Source: Bacteroidales bacterium UBA6192 (lineage in GTDB: Bacteria > Bacteroidota > Bacteroidia > Bacteroidales > F082). Taken from it: DNA of 42,535 nt. A model generated the notes under the pieces. The model made no database searches, was not told the origin of the DNA, and saw only the letters and a program-made list of their open reading frames with translations. Numbering within the stretch: the first letter of the stretch is position 1; every line of letters starts with the position of its first letter. Where the stretch lies: NCBI GenBank assembly GCA_002422725.1, contig DITE01000109.1, positions 1 to 42,535 of the forward strand, written 5' to 3'. The translations under genes were made by a program, and so were the position numbers. Below are positions 1-9,034 of the stretch, in pieces.

Positions 1-27
1 TATGTTCGTGCTATTCGGGCTTTTTAA
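1..27 (+). CDS. 3' end of an upstream gene (partial)
   Basis: Eight codons ending in TAA at 25-27 read YVRAIRAF. Tails of this kind, with YVR followed by a short aromatic end, are common at the C-terminus of exported DUF1566 (Lcl C-terminal) or FISUMP-type Bacteroidota proteins, so an outer-surface protein running in from the left is plausible. Only the tail is visible, so the family is a guess. Confidence 0.35.
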   Translation, partial: YVRAIRAF

Positions 28-88
28 CGCCGATGGGGTGAATTGTACTGATTGAGTGGATTAAAATAAAATTGTTAATCGGTGTAAT

Positions 89-1129
89 ATGACTCGTTTT
101 TTAAGCTTATTCAGCTTCATTGTTTTACTTCTTGTCGGAAGGCCTGTAAGTTTTGGACAGACCATCCATGACGATGACTATTTGGTGAGAATTTGTGATA
201 CTGCGACCGGGGATTGTGGTTATGCCAATTTGAAAGGTGACACGATTATTCCCCTTCGGAAGTATTCCATGTGTTTCACCGACACCTTCAGGATCTATGC
301 TATTGTAAGCATGCTTGAAAAAGGATTTGTGGCCATTAACCGGCAGGAAAAGATTTTGTACGAGGTATTTCCTTTCGACAACGGTCCGGATTATCCAAAA
401 GAGGGCCTTTTCAGAATCAGGATTGGCAACAAGATCGGATATGCCGATGAAATTACAGCTAAGGTTGTCATAGACCCGCAATTTGACTGTGCATGGCCTT
501 TTGAGAATGGCACAGCCAAAGTCATTACTAACTGCAGGATACAATCATACGGCGAGCATATCACCTGGCACAGTGATACGTGGTTTTACATTGATAGAGA
601 CGGAAAAAAAGCTGAAAGAATATTTACCGAAATAATAGTTGCCTGGATCGAGCCAGAGGACACCCATTCATCTGATGTTTTGCCTGTTTACCTGGATGAG
701 AACGATCCTCTTTATCTGCAGATCAAAGACCGGGTTGTTGCTGATGTGCGACAACGTGCAGACACCGGGTCTGCTGATAATAAATCCATTGCCAGGCAAT
801 TTCATGCGCTGTCGAAAGAGAAACAGGATGAGTTTGAGACCCTGTTTGCAAAATCAATTACTGATTATACCTCCAAAGCACATTTCAATATCGGCACATA
901 TATGTTGTTTTTTAACGAACTGGGAAGGATGGATCCGGTTGAGATTGAGAATGAATTGGATATTCGTGTTCAATCTCTAAACAATGATACCTATGCGGCT
1001 GAGTTCTGGCAAAAGGAGAGGTACAAGAGATCCCCCAAAGTGATGGTTGTGCTTTATAAGCGGGAACCTGATGGCTCGATAACATTTCAGGATCCGTTTC
1101 AGGCGGCGATTGATTTTTTAAGTAAATAA
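89..1129 (+). CDS. Exported WG-repeat-like protein of unknown function
   Basis: A 346-residue protein with an N-terminal signal peptide (hydrophobic residues about 5-22, likely cleaved near FGQ). Residues about 35-180 contain degenerate WG-type repeats: a glycine-tyrosine step (GYAN, GYAD), then a beta strand ending in IIPL or VIDPQFD, then an (A/P)FENG-like turn. WG repeats form small beta modules in secreted or surface Bacteroidota proteins, and their function is usually unknown. The C-terminal half (about 200-346) is mixed alpha/beta with no motif I recognise. It is the first of three close-set plus-strand genes; the next starts 11 bp downstream. The start is chosen because it directly precedes the signal peptide. 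Confidence 0.6.
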   Translation: MTRFLSLFSFIVLLLVGRPVSFGQTIHDDDYLVRICDTATGDCGYANLKGDTIIPLRKYSMCFTDTFRIYAIVSMLEKGFVAINRQEKILYEVFPFDNGPDYPKEGLFRIRIGNKIGYADEITAKVVIDPQFDCAWPFENGTAKVITNCRIQSYGEHITWHSDTWFYIDRDGKKAERIFTEIIVAWIEPEDTHSSDVLPVYLDENDPLYLQIKDRVVADVRQRADTGSADNKSIARQFHALSKEKQDEFETLFAKSITDYTSKAHFNIGTYMLFFNELGRMDPVEIENELDIRVQSLNNDTYAAEFWQKERYKRSPKVMVVLYKREPDGSITFQDPFQAAIDFLSK

Positions 1130-1140
1130 CATAATCTAAA

Positions 1141-1440
1141 ATGCAAGTGGTAACTTACAGATATTTTATCAGGAGATTTGCCAATCACTATTCGGAAGTA
1201 TACAGAATCCCGAATAATGGAAAATGTATAACCCATAACATAGCTTATCTGGAGAAATACCTATCGCCGGATAAATGGTCAAATGACTCCACAGACATTA
1301 AAGGACTAATCGAAGCGATGTCAACCGGAGATTTTAGTGAGAAATCGGATGAAATCCATGAGATGATTGCGATTGCGATTACCAGGTTAAGTGAAGTGTA
1401 TAATTGTCATGACGATGAGCTGGATTGGCTGGATAAATAG
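1141..1440 (+). CDS. Small hypothetical protein
   Basis: A 99-residue protein with no signal peptide or membrane segment, acidic at the C-terminus (ends DDELDWLDK). Its middle is predicted helical. No family is recognised. It lies 11 bp after the WG-like gene, and its last ~32 bp overlap the start of the next gene in another frame. That arrangement suggests co-transcription and translational coupling of the three genes. Reality is supported by position, sensible composition and lack of a better competing frame; function is unknown. Confidence 0.5.
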   Translation: MQVVTYRYFIRRFANHYSEVYRIPNNGKCITHNIAYLEKYLSPDKWSNDSTDIKGLIEAMSTGDFSEKSDEIHEMIAIAITRLSEVYNCHDDELDWLDK

Positions 1441-2314
1441 CGCTGTTGTGCTGGCATTGCTCTTTCTGACAGGAGTGCTTCTGAAGAATCCGGTTCGTCT
1501 GTTTCTCACCGGAAAGAAGACAACCGGTATGCTGGTAGGGATCGATACGACCACCCGTTTTTCGGATTCACCGGAAGCGAACTCTTTGCAATCACCCATC
1601 GTTGAATTTGTCACTTCTGGCGGCGAGAAAGTCACGATCACCTCTCGCTCTTATACGCCATCAATCTCAATAAGTGTGGGCGATCCTGTAACTCTCCTTT
1701 ACAACGAGTCCAATCCACAGGATGCTCAATTGCTCATGTGGAGAGAGTTCATCGGGGCTTTTTTCACTCTTGGCTTCACCCTGTTAATCATTCTGATGTG
1801 GATATCCGCCATTCTTATATCAGGTGATACAAAGCTGGACGATCCATTCCATCTGTTGCCTGCGCTCATTGACCACTTCCGCCTGAACCCGTTTCGGTTT
1901 CCCATTATTTTCCTTTTATCTCTGGTAATCCCATTGTGCGGTTTCGGAACCTATATTCTTACCAAACAAGCTATCGATCTGCGGTCTCACGGGATCATTG
2001 TGCCTGGTCACGTGGTTGGATATCAGGAGAGTAAATCGAAGATGAATGACGGCAGCGAGGCAAGTGGCGTGTTTCCGATGATTAAATACAAAGATGCAAC
2101 CGGCACGTCTCACACCATCCGTAGATCGCTGGGAAAACCTTTGTCACGTCTGAAAAGTGGCGATGTAGTGGAGGTCATTTATCCCATTCGCCATCCGGGC
2201 AAGGGTGTTGTAAATACCTGGGACGAGTTTTGGCCCGCTCCTATTTTCTTTGGATTTTTGATGGTGGCTTTCCTGGTGTGCTTTGTACTTGTGCTGAAAG
2301 GAGTGATGGGGTGA
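1409..2314 (+). CDS. Membrane protein with two DUF3592-like domains
   Basis: About 301 residues from the ATG at 1409; a GTG at 1391 or the ATG at 1415 are alternatives. A leading membrane helix is followed by a soluble beta domain (P-V-EF..GG.KVTI...VGDPVTLLYN..NP), then two central helices (about residues 120-140 and 165-190). A second copy of the same soluble pattern follows (PMIKYKDATG...SGDVVEVIYP), then a C-terminal helix. The YxxxG...vGd.V.v.Y.p.nP layout is that of DUF3592, a membrane family of unknown function; the internal duplication is visible directly. The start overlaps the preceding gene, so the two are probably translationally coupled. Confidence 0.65.
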   Translation: MTMSWIGWINSAVVLALLFLTGVLLKNPVRLFLTGKKTTGMLVGIDTTTRFSDSPEANSLQSPIVEFVTSGGEKVTITSRSYTPSISISVGDPVTLLYNESNPQDAQLLMWREFIGAFFTLGFTLLIILMWISAILISGDTKLDDPFHLLPALIDHFRLNPFRFPIIFLLSLVIPLCGFGTYILTKQAIDLRSHGIIVPGHVVGYQESKSKMNDGSEASGVFPMIKYKDATGTSHTIRRSLGKPLSRLKSGDVVEVIYPIRHPGKGVVNTWDEFWPAPIFFGFLMVAFLVCFVLVLKGVMG

Positions 2315-2382
2315 TGTGTTGATGTGATGAAATGCGGGGCACGTATAAAAGCTGAAGACCGCCTATTTCTGGCTGGTTTAAA

Positions 2383-2400
2383 CCCTGATTTGGATCAGGG
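2383..2400. terminator. Hairpin between convergent genes
   Basis: CCCTGA and TCAGGG flank a 6-nt loop in the 165-bp gap between the convergent DUF3592 gene (+) and the last permease (-). On the minus strand it is followed by GTTTAAACC, only a weak T tract. A bidirectional terminator is possible but not proven. Confidence 0.3.
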
Positions 2401-2479
2401 AAATGAATAATTTGAAATGAAAACAAAAACAGTGAAATGAAAGCCAACAGCAATCTTGGAACATTGACCAAAAGCTTTT

Positions 2480-3592
2480 TCAGACTGTCTTTCGATATCT
2501 CCACACTGCCAGCGAAAGGGTGAGTATGGCGTAAGCCACCAGTGAATAAAACAAGCCTGAAAAATCGCTGAAACCCGATCCCTTGAGCATGATCATGCGG
2601 TTAATCTGAATGAAATAGGCTATCGGGTTGAGGGTGTTAATCCATTGTGCCCAGTCAGGCATGCTCTCAACAGGCGTGAACAACCCGCTCATCAGTATGA
2701 ATACCACCATGAAAAACCACGAAATAAACATGGCCTGCTGCATGGTATCCGTCATGGTGGAAACAAGCAGGCCAAAACCAAGCACAACCAGCAAATATAA
2801 GGACGCCACCCCGAACAACAAGCCAACGCTGCCAACCACCGGAATCTGAAACACCAGCCTGGCCACTATCAGGCCAAAGGCAAGCTCGAACAATGCAATG
2901 ATCCAGAAAGGGAGTAGTTTCCCAACCACAAACTGATATTTTTTTATTGGCGTAACGTTGATCTGCTCAATGGTTCCCAATTCCTTTTCTTTCACCACGT
3001 TCATGCCCGACAAAAACATGCCGATGATGGTAACAAGCAACACCAGTATGCCCGGAACCATAAAGGTTTTGTAGTTCAGATCAGGATTATACCAATAGGA
3101 AGGGCTAATTGAAACAGCTTCGGCAAGGATCTTCCCGGGAAACTTCTCCTGAATCAGTTCATTGTTGTATTGGTTGATGATCGACAGGGCATAGGCATTC
3201 ATCAGGGCGGCAGCACTGCCATTGATGGCATCGGTAACCAACAGTAATTTCCCGGTTCCCTCCCTGTGCAGGTCCTCCGAAAACCCGCTTTTTATCATCA
3301 ACAACTGCTCGGCCCGGCCCTGTTTCAGCCATTCAACCCCTTCTTCGTAACGGCTTGCAAAACCTTCGATTTGAAAAAAATCTGATCCCGAAAATTTCGC
3401 CAGGAGTTCGCGCGATTCAGAAGAACCATCCTGATCGCAGATGATCAGACGGGTATTTTTAATTTCAAAGGTAGCCGTGTAGGATAACACCAACAATTGA
3501 AGCACCGGGACAACCAAAATTATCGGCAACATCGCTTTGTCGCGGAATATCTGGATGAACTCTTTCTGCAATATGTACAAGATCGTTCGCAT
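2480..3592 (-). CDS. ABC-2 type exporter permease (YbhR/YhhJ-like), last gene of the exporter operon
   Basis: A 370-residue integral membrane subunit with ABC-2 topology: one N-terminal helix (about 20-40), a large extracytoplasmic loop (about 45-170), then five helices from about residue 180 to the end. The EKE-LGTIEQINVTP segment before the second helix is characteristic of the family. It pairs with the adjacent permease to form the membrane pore, energised by the two upstream ATPases. Its start is 4 bp after the stop of the neighbouring permease gene. By homology with E. coli YbhFSR the substrates may be drugs or cations, but the substrate cannot be read from sequence. Confidence 0.85.
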   Translation of the reverse strand: MRTILYILQKEFIQIFRDKAMLPIILVVPVLQLLVLSYTATFEIKNTRLIICDQDGSSESRELLAKFSGSDFFQIEGFASRYEEGVEWLKQGRAEQLLMIKSGFSEDLHREGTGKLLLVTDAINGSAAALMNAYALSIINQYNNELIQEKFPGKILAEAVSISPSYWYNPDLNYKTFMVPGILVLLVTIIGMFLSGMNVVKEKELGTIEQINVTPIKKYQFVVGKLLPFWIIALFELAFGLIVARLVFQIPVVGSVGLLFGVASLYLLVVLGFGLLVSTMTDTMQQAMFISWFFMVVFILMSGLFTPVESMPDWAQWINTLNPIAYFIQINRMIMLKGSGFSDFSGLFYSLVAYAILTLSLAVWRYRKTV

Positions 3593-3596
3593 ACTC

Positions 3597-4694
3597 TCAG
3601 GCCAGGCGTATATTAAACTTCTTCACACTCATTCCCACAAATAGAAGTGTCATGCCGGCAAGGATCAATGTTTCCTTCCAGAAATAGGCAATACCTAACC
3701 CCTTGAGCATAATCTGCTTGATGATGATGATAAACCATTTACTTGGCATGATGTGGCTGAGCCACTGCAATGGAAGCGGCATATTGGCTATCGGAAAAAT
3801 GAAGCCCGATAACAGTATGGTTGGCAGCATCAGCACAAACATCGACAGCAACATGGCTTGCTGCTGTGTTTTACTCACGGTTGAAATAAAAATCCCCATC
3901 GAAAGGGCCATAACAATAAACAGTATGCTTTCGAGCAACAGCAGGATCAGGCTTCCGCGCATGGGCATTCCAAATACGGTGTATGACAGGATCAGGATGA
4001 CCAAAGCGTTGATAAAGGAAAGCATGATATAGGGGACAACTTTCCCGGAAATTATCTGCCAGGGTTTCAGAGGCGAAACCAGCAGCACTTCCATGGTTCC
4101 AAGCTCCTTTTCGCGTGCAATGGAAATGGATGTCATCATGGCCGAGATGAGCATCAGCAAAATGGTGATTGTGCCCGGAACAAACATAAAAACACCTTTG
4201 AGTTCAGGGTTATAGAGCATGGTGGTTTCGGTCCTCAACTGAATGGGTGGTTTTTGTTGATCCTGAAGGTTCATGGCAAAATCGCGGATGATGGCAGAGG
4301 CATAGTTTGTGAGCAAACCAGCTGTGTTAGGATCGGAAGCATCAGCAATCAACTGCACGGCAGCCTGACCCTCTTTCACAAAACGGCTGGAAAAATCAGG
4401 CTCGAAAACCACAACCATTTTAACCTGGCCTTTTTTAAAGGCAGATTCAATTTCATCGCGGCTTTGAAGCACTGTGGCAAGTTCAAAATAGCCGGAAGAA
4501 GTCATTTTGTCGGTAATCACACGGCTCATCTCGTCCTTGGCTTCGTCCAGCACCGCAATCCTTGCATTGTTGATTTCGTTGGTGATGGCAAATCCAAACA
4601 GCAATACCTGAACGATGGGCATACCAAAAAGAATCAGCATGGTGCGTCTGTCGCGGAAAATATGCAGAAACTCCTTAAAAATAAAGCCCTTCAT
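3597..4694 (-). CDS. ABC-2 type exporter permease (YbhS-like)
   Basis: A 365-residue protein with the same layout as its downstream partner: N-terminal helix, long periplasmic loop (about 42-170), then five helices, with REKELGTMEVLLVSP before the second helix. It is a paralog of the 2480-3592 product, and the two probably heterodimerise. Its ATG overlaps the stop of the ATPase gene by 4 bp (ATGA), indicating translational coupling and matched stoichiometry. Part of the TetR-TolC-HlyD-ABC operon. Confidence 0.85.
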   Translation of the reverse strand: MKGFIFKEFLHIFRDRRTMLILFGMPIVQVLLFGFAITNEINNARIAVLDEAKDEMSRVITDKMTSSGYFELATVLQSRDEIESAFKKGQVKMVVVFEPDFSSRFVKEGQAAVQLIADASDPNTAGLLTNYASAIIRDFAMNLQDQQKPPIQLRTETTMLYNPELKGVFMFVPGTITILLMLISAMMTSISIAREKELGTMEVLLVSPLKPWQIISGKVVPYIMLSFINALVILILSYTVFGMPMRGSLILLLLESILFIVMALSMGIFISTVSKTQQQAMLLSMFVLMLPTILLSGFIFPIANMPLPLQWLSHIMPSKWFIIIIKQIMLKGLGIAYFWKETLILAGMTLLFVGMSVKKFNIRLA

Positions 4695-5428
4695 ATCACT
4701 ACCTTTGGTGCACGTGCAAGTTTCAGAAACACTTCGTTCATGCTGGCGGACTTATAAGTCTTTTTGAGTTGGTCCGGACTGTCTAATGCCTCAATGCGCC
4801 CGTCGACCATAATGCTGACACGTTCGCAGTATTCGGCTTCATCCATATAATGTGTTGTCACAAAAACCGTAATCCCTTCATTGGCCGATTCATAGATCAG
4901 TTCCCAGAACTGTCGCCGGGTAACAGGATCAACGCCTCCGGTGGGTTCATCAAGAAACACTATGGTTGGTTTGTGCATAACAGCCACCGAGAAGGCCAGT
5001 TTCTGTTTCCATCCAAGTGGAATGTCCCGTAAAACCTTATCTGCTGATTGAATGATGCCCAGCCGGCTAAGCAATTTATCTGTCTGATCTTTGATCTGCC
5101 TGCCCGATAAGCCATAAATCCCGCCATAGAACCGGAAATTTTCGCGAACGGTCAGGTCGTTGTATAGCGAAAACCGCTGGCTCATATAGCCGATATTTCG
5201 TTTAATCTGTTCCGTTTGCTTGTACACATCAAACCCGGCCACTTTGATGACACCTGAGCTTGGTTTTGATAAACCACAGAGAATTTTCATGGCCGTGGTT
5301 TTTCCGGCTCCGTTGGCCCCCAAAAATCCAAATATCTCGCCTTGATTCACACTAAAAGTCAGGTTATCATTGGCAACAAAATCACCAAATTTCTTAACCA
5401 TATTGTGTACTTCAATAACGGGTTTCAT
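4691..5428 (-). CDS. ABC exporter ATPase, second nucleotide-binding domain
   Basis: A 245-residue ABC ATPase. Walker A is GANGAGKT (37-44), the Q-loop is in the YMSQRFSLY region (81-89), Walker B with its glutamate is IVFLDE (156-161), and the switch histidine is H193 (TTHYMDEA). The signature motif is degenerate: IPLGWKQ (136-142) replaces LSGGxxQ. The neighbouring ATPase has the opposite pattern, so together they would form one canonical and one degenerate ATP site. It corresponds to the C-terminal half of E. coli YbhF, where both domains are fused. It acts at the inner face of the cytoplasmic membrane. Confidence 0.88.
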   Translation of the reverse strand: MKPVIEVHNMVKKFGDFVANDNLTFSVNQGEIFGFLGANGAGKTTAMKILCGLSKPSSGVIKVAGFDVYKQTEQIKRNIGYMSQRFSLYNDLTVRENFRFYGGIYGLSGRQIKDQTDKLLSRLGIIQSADKVLRDIPLGWKQKLAFSVAVMHKPTIVFLDEPTGGVDPVTRRQFWELIYESANEGITVFVTTHYMDEAEYCERVSIMVDGRIEALDSPDQLKKTYKSASMNEVFLKLARAPKVVI

Positions 5429-5446
5429 CGGGTTTTCGCTGATTGG

Positions 5447-6382
5447 TTAGTTTGTTTCCACTTCCAAAGGATTCTGCATCAGCAGCATAAAACAATCCTC
5501 GATAGTGGGTTCAATGCGCCTGATGGTAATCCCGGCATGCCCAAGTTTCAGGAGTTGGTCCTCGATACGAGCCGGGTCGAAATCGGCCTGATTATTCAGA
5601 TAATGCACAAACTCGCCTGAACGGTAAACCGTCTTTGTTTGTTCAATAACGGCCAGGGCCTGAGGCAGCGGGAACATTTTGTCAGATTTCACGGCAAAGA
5701 GCGGCTGCCCAAATGCCCGGATGATGTTGGCAGGGGCATCAACGGCCATCAGCTGACCCCGATCCATCAGGGCTACTCTGTCGCACAAAGCAGCTTCATC
5801 CATATAGGGTGTCGACACGATGATGGTGATCCCCTGATCCCTGAGTTTTTTCAACATCTCCCAGAACTCAGTACGGCTCACAGCATCCACACCAGTGGTG
5901 GGCTCGTCGAGAAACAACAACTGAGGTTTGTGTACCAGGGCGCACGACAAGGCCAGCTTTTGTTTCATTCCTCCCGAAAGCTGACCGGCCTTGCGTTTCC
6001 TGAATGGTTCAATCTGGCCGTATATATCCTTATAAAGTGCATAGTTTTCATGAATGGTCGTCTTGAATATACCGGCAAAAAACTTCAGATTTTCCTCAAC
6101 CGTAAGATCCTGATAGAGCGAGAACTTACCCGGCATATAGCCCACTATACGCCTGATTTGCGCATAATCCTTAACGGTATCGTAACCAGCCACAACAGCT
6201 GATCCGTTATCGGGGAGCAACAAGCTGGTCAGGATATGAAACAGACTTGTTTTGCCTGCCCCGTCAGGGCCGATGAAACCAAACAATTCGCCCTGAAATA
6301 TCTGCAGGCTGATGTTATTCAAAACCCTTGTTCCGGAATACGATTTCCGGATGTTTTTGATGTCAACGGCTATTTCATGCAT
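5447..6382 (-). CDS. ABC exporter ATPase, first nucleotide-binding domain
   Basis: A 311-residue ABC ATPase. Walker A is GPDGAGKT (38-45), the signature LSGGMKQ (135-141) is intact and Walker B is LLFLDE (155-160). The position of the switch histidine is proline (STPYMDEA, P192). A C-terminal extension of ~80 residues (about 225-311) follows the ATPase fold. It corresponds to the N-terminal half of YbhF, and the split into two genes 18 bp apart is the difference from E. coli. It probably pairs with the 4691-5428 product under the two permeases. Confidence 0.87.
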   Translation of the reverse strand: MHEIAVDIKNIRKSYSGTRVLNNISLQIFQGELFGFIGPDGAGKTSLFHILTSLLLPDNGSAVVAGYDTVKDYAQIRRIVGYMPGKFSLYQDLTVEENLKFFAGIFKTTIHENYALYKDIYGQIEPFRKRKAGQLSGGMKQKLALSCALVHKPQLLFLDEPTTGVDAVSRTEFWEMLKKLRDQGITIIVSTPYMDEAALCDRVALMDRGQLMAVDAPANIIRAFGQPLFAVKSDKMFPLPQALAVIEQTKTVYRSGEFVHYLNNQADFDPARIEDQLLKLGHAGITIRRIEPTIEDCFMLLMQNPLEVETN

Positions 6383-6386
6383 ACCA

Positions 6387-6851
6387 TTATTTGTTTACCC
6401 TTTTCCAATAAGTTGTCCGGCCAATTATTGATATTCCGACATATCCTCTGATCTTCAAGCTTTTATCTGCATCAAAAGCCATGTAGCAGCTGTAGGTTTT
6501 GCCGGTTTTGGGATCATAAATTTCGCCTCCGGTCCATTCGTCATCACCATCGAAGGTGAATCCGGTGAGTATTTCAAGTCCCATTACAGGCCGGCTTTTC
6601 AATTTCTCATCAGGGTTTTTCTTGTCCAGCTTTGGTTTGCCGGTTACATCATCAATGGGAAATTTGAGCCAAACCAATTTGCCATAAATCTTACCATTCC
6701 GTTTAAACATTTCAACATGGGCGTCACCATCCTGGTTAAGCCATATCCCAAGCACGTCGTCGGCTTTGTTTTGTGCAACAATAGCATTGAAGGGGAGGAA
6801 TCCCAATACACTGATAAATAATACAATCGATTTAATTCTCATGTTGTTCAT
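6387..6851 (-). CDS. DUF2147 exported protein
   Basis: A 154-residue protein with a signal peptide (hydrophobic about 6-24, likely cleavage after IVA-Q). The mature part starts with the DUF2147 signature DVLGIWLNQDGDAHVEMF and continues with GKIYGKLVWL, a GLEIL..F element and the closing GRTTYWKR. DUF2147 proteins are small periplasmic beta-rich, lipocalin-like proteins of unknown role. It sits inside the exporter operon between the adaptor and the first ATPase with 3-4 bp gaps, so it is probably an accessory of the exporter. The start could also be the second ATG at 6842. Confidence 0.8.
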   Translation of the reverse strand: MNNMRIKSIVLFISVLGFLPFNAIVAQNKADDVLGIWLNQDGDAHVEMFKRNGKIYGKLVWLKFPIDDVTGKPKLDKKNPDEKLKSRPVMGLEILTGFTFDGDDEWTGGEIYDPKTGKTYSCYMAFDADKSLKIRGYVGISIIGRTTYWKRVNK

Positions 6852-6854
6852 TTG

Positions 6855-7754
6855 TTAATTAGTAATTATTCTGATTTCACCGGGCATTCCGATCTTAAGC
6901 CGGCCGTCGTTCACCACCCTAACCTTCATGGCATACACCAGATCAACCCTTTCTTCTTTAGTCTGGATGGTCTTGGGTGTAAACTCAGCAGATTGTGCAA
7001 TCCAGCTGATTACTCCCTCCAGGGGTTGATATTCAGTGTTATTGGTTTGGTCGATGTGAATTTCAACAGCTTGTCCGATCCTGAAGCCCGACAATTGTCG
7101 GCCGCTAATATACACTTTAAGTTCCATTGTGCTCAAATCGGCAATTTTATACAAGGCTTTTCCAAAGGAGACCACTTCGCCTTTGTTGGCATAAGTTGTC
7201 AGCACTGTGCCTTTCACCGGATTCGTGACACTGCATTTACCGATCGATTCTTTTATCTGAGCCACCTGCTGCCCGAGTGCACGGGCCTCGCCCTGAATAC
7301 TACCCATTTGAGCCTCTGTTGCGGCAATCTGCTTCCCGGTAAGGGCTAACAGACCTTCAACATCATCTTTCTGCCGGGCTGTTGCCGCGCCTTCAGCATA
7401 CATCTTCATGATGCGATCGTAATCCTTGCGGACATTATTCAATTGCTGCTGCTGAACTTCTTTCTGGGCTTTTATGGATTCAAGACGAGCCAGCACAGCC
7501 TGCTGCTGGGCCTCTATCTGCAAAACACGCAGCGACAATTCAATGGTATCAACAAGCCCTACAACCTGATCCAAATCAAGCATGTCGCCCGACGACACAT
7601 CAAATCTGACCAATTGCCCGTTGGCCATTGCCGAAACAAGTATCTCCGTGGCTTCGAAATTACCGAAAGCATCTGCCTGATTGTTGTTCTCGCTGCACGA
7701 GATGGTCATGACTGACAACATGACTACAATAAAAAGTATTTGTGCATTCTTCAT
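6855..7754 (-). CDS. HlyD/YbhG-type periplasmic adaptor lipoprotein
   Basis: A 299-residue membrane-fusion protein with a lipoprotein signal (MTISC, Cys near residue 20). A barrel-sandwich half-motif (residues about 32-68) is followed by a long coiled-coil hairpin (about 75-170, rich in Q, E, A and K) and the second half (NPVKGTVLTTYANKGEVV). A beta-barrel domain (KVYISGRQLSGFRIGQAVEI) and a C-terminal GMPGEIRI segment close the protein. It would bridge the ABC transporter and the TolC-like channel encoded just upstream. Gaps to neighbours are 3 bp on both sides. Confidence 0.87.
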   Translation of the reverse strand: MKNAQILFIVVMLSVMTISCSENNNQADAFGNFEATEILVSAMANGQLVRFDVSSGDMLDLDQVVGLVDTIELSLRVLQIEAQQQAVLARLESIKAQKEVQQQQLNNVRKDYDRIMKMYAEGAATARQKDDVEGLLALTGKQIAATEAQMGSIQGEARALGQQVAQIKESIGKCSVTNPVKGTVLTTYANKGEVVSFGKALYKIADLSTMELKVYISGRQLSGFRIGQAVEIHIDQTNNTEYQPLEGVISWIAQSAEFTPKTIQTKEERVDLVYAMKVRVVNDGRLKIGMPGEIRIITN

Positions 7755-7757
7755 GGT

Positions 7758-9032
7758 TCAATATTTTCCGGTTAAATACATTATGTCAACTTTTGTCCGC
7801 AGTTGTTTGATCTGGTGTATTTCAACATCAATTAAGGCCCTGGTTTGCTTGTTGAGTTCGGTCAGGTAAACCGAACCAGTGATGGCGCCATGGTTGAGTT
7901 GCGACAGGATATTTTCCACTACCGACTGTTGCAGCTTCACGATTTGTTCATCCAGCTGGATGAGTGTATCATATTTTTCCAGTTCCTCCATTTGTGCCAG
8001 CCAAGATGCCTGATGCTGACTGTTGAAATTCTCCCTGGCCAATTCGATTGATTCCTGCTTTAAACCGATCAACCGTAAGTTTCTTCGGCTGTTATTCCAG
8101 TCCCAGGGCTTATAGCTTAGCCTGATTCCGGCCATATAATAATCATTGAATGAATCATCGAGCATATTGTAACCCGGCCTTCCATACCCGGCCTGGCCAA
8201 ATGCAGCCACAACAGGCCTTTTCTTTACTTTCTCGAGTGCTTTCAAACCCTCCATCCGATTTCCGGACAAATTAAAATGATGGAGTTCGGGCCGTTCATT
8301 CACATACTCTTTCGAAAACGAGACTGCCGGTAACTGCAAATTGTCAGATGCGTTCAGCGGAAACCGGCAAAGCTCCGATAGCATGGCAATCATTGCCCTG
8401 CGCGATGATTCAAGTTCAACAAGTTGCTGGCGATACCGCAAACTTTCGCTTAACACTGCATCACGCTCCGACTTCAACAACATACCGGCATTGACCCTGG
8501 AAGCCATTTCACCCAAAACCCCTTCCATGCTTTCAAGCATGAGTCGAAGCACACTGCTTTGCTGATCAATCAACAAAACATTGAAATACAAATCCGTAAC
8601 CTGCTTTTTCAGACCATCCTCAGCCTGTTTTACCTCATTTGCCGACAATAGCCGGTCGTGTTCTTCTACCGATCTCATGGCCTTGTTGTAGCCCCCGTCA
8701 TACATGGTCTGGCTGAGATCAAGATTGATTTTATACCAGTCCTTTGCCATTTCGGGAACATTGACACCTGGCAATGGGATTTTCAACACGGTTACCTCCG
8801 ATTGATAGGATGCCTGGGCATTGATCACCGCCACAGGTAAAAAGTTTGTGCGCAGATTGTGTAGCTTCAACTGATAGGTTTCATCGACTATCTGACGTTG
8901 TGCCGTCAGTTGAAAAGCTGTCAATGCACTGTCGATGAGCTGATCTAAAGTGATCTGTCTTATTTGGTTCGATTGTCCTGTTGCAAAAAGCGACAGGCAA
9001 CACATCCAAAAAATAAAAACTGCATATTTCAT
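7758..9032 (-). CDS. TolC-family outer-membrane efflux protein
   Basis: A 424-residue protein with a signal peptide (cleavage near ATG-Q, residue ~19). It has the tandem TolC half-repeats of long helices: DQLIDSALTAFQL..RQIV.E opening the first and the LRLIGLKQESIELARENF region in the second, with conserved beta strands (SQTMYDGGYNK, RLSYKPWDWNNSRRN). It would form the outer-membrane exit duct for the ABC exporter. It follows the TetR gene by 2 bp, so expression probably depends on the same promoter and operator. Confidence 0.88.
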   Translation of the reverse strand: MKYAVFIFWMCCLSLFATGQSNQIRQITLDQLIDSALTAFQLTAQRQIVDETYQLKLHNLRTNFLPVAVINAQASYQSEVTVLKIPLPGVNVPEMAKDWYKINLDLSQTMYDGGYNKAMRSVEEHDRLLSANEVKQAEDGLKKQVTDLYFNVLLIDQQSSVLRLMLESMEGVLGEMASRVNAGMLLKSERDAVLSESLRYRQQLVELESSRRAMIAMLSELCRFPLNASDNLQLPAVSFSKEYVNERPELHHFNLSGNRMEGLKALEKVKKRPVVAAFGQAGYGRPGYNMLDDSFNDYYMAGIRLSYKPWDWNNSRRNLRLIGLKQESIELARENFNSQHQASWLAQMEELEKYDTLIQLDEQIVKLQQSVVENILSQLNHGAITGSVYLTELNKQTRALIDVEIHQIKQLRTKVDIMYLTGKY

Positions 9033-9034
9033 GG

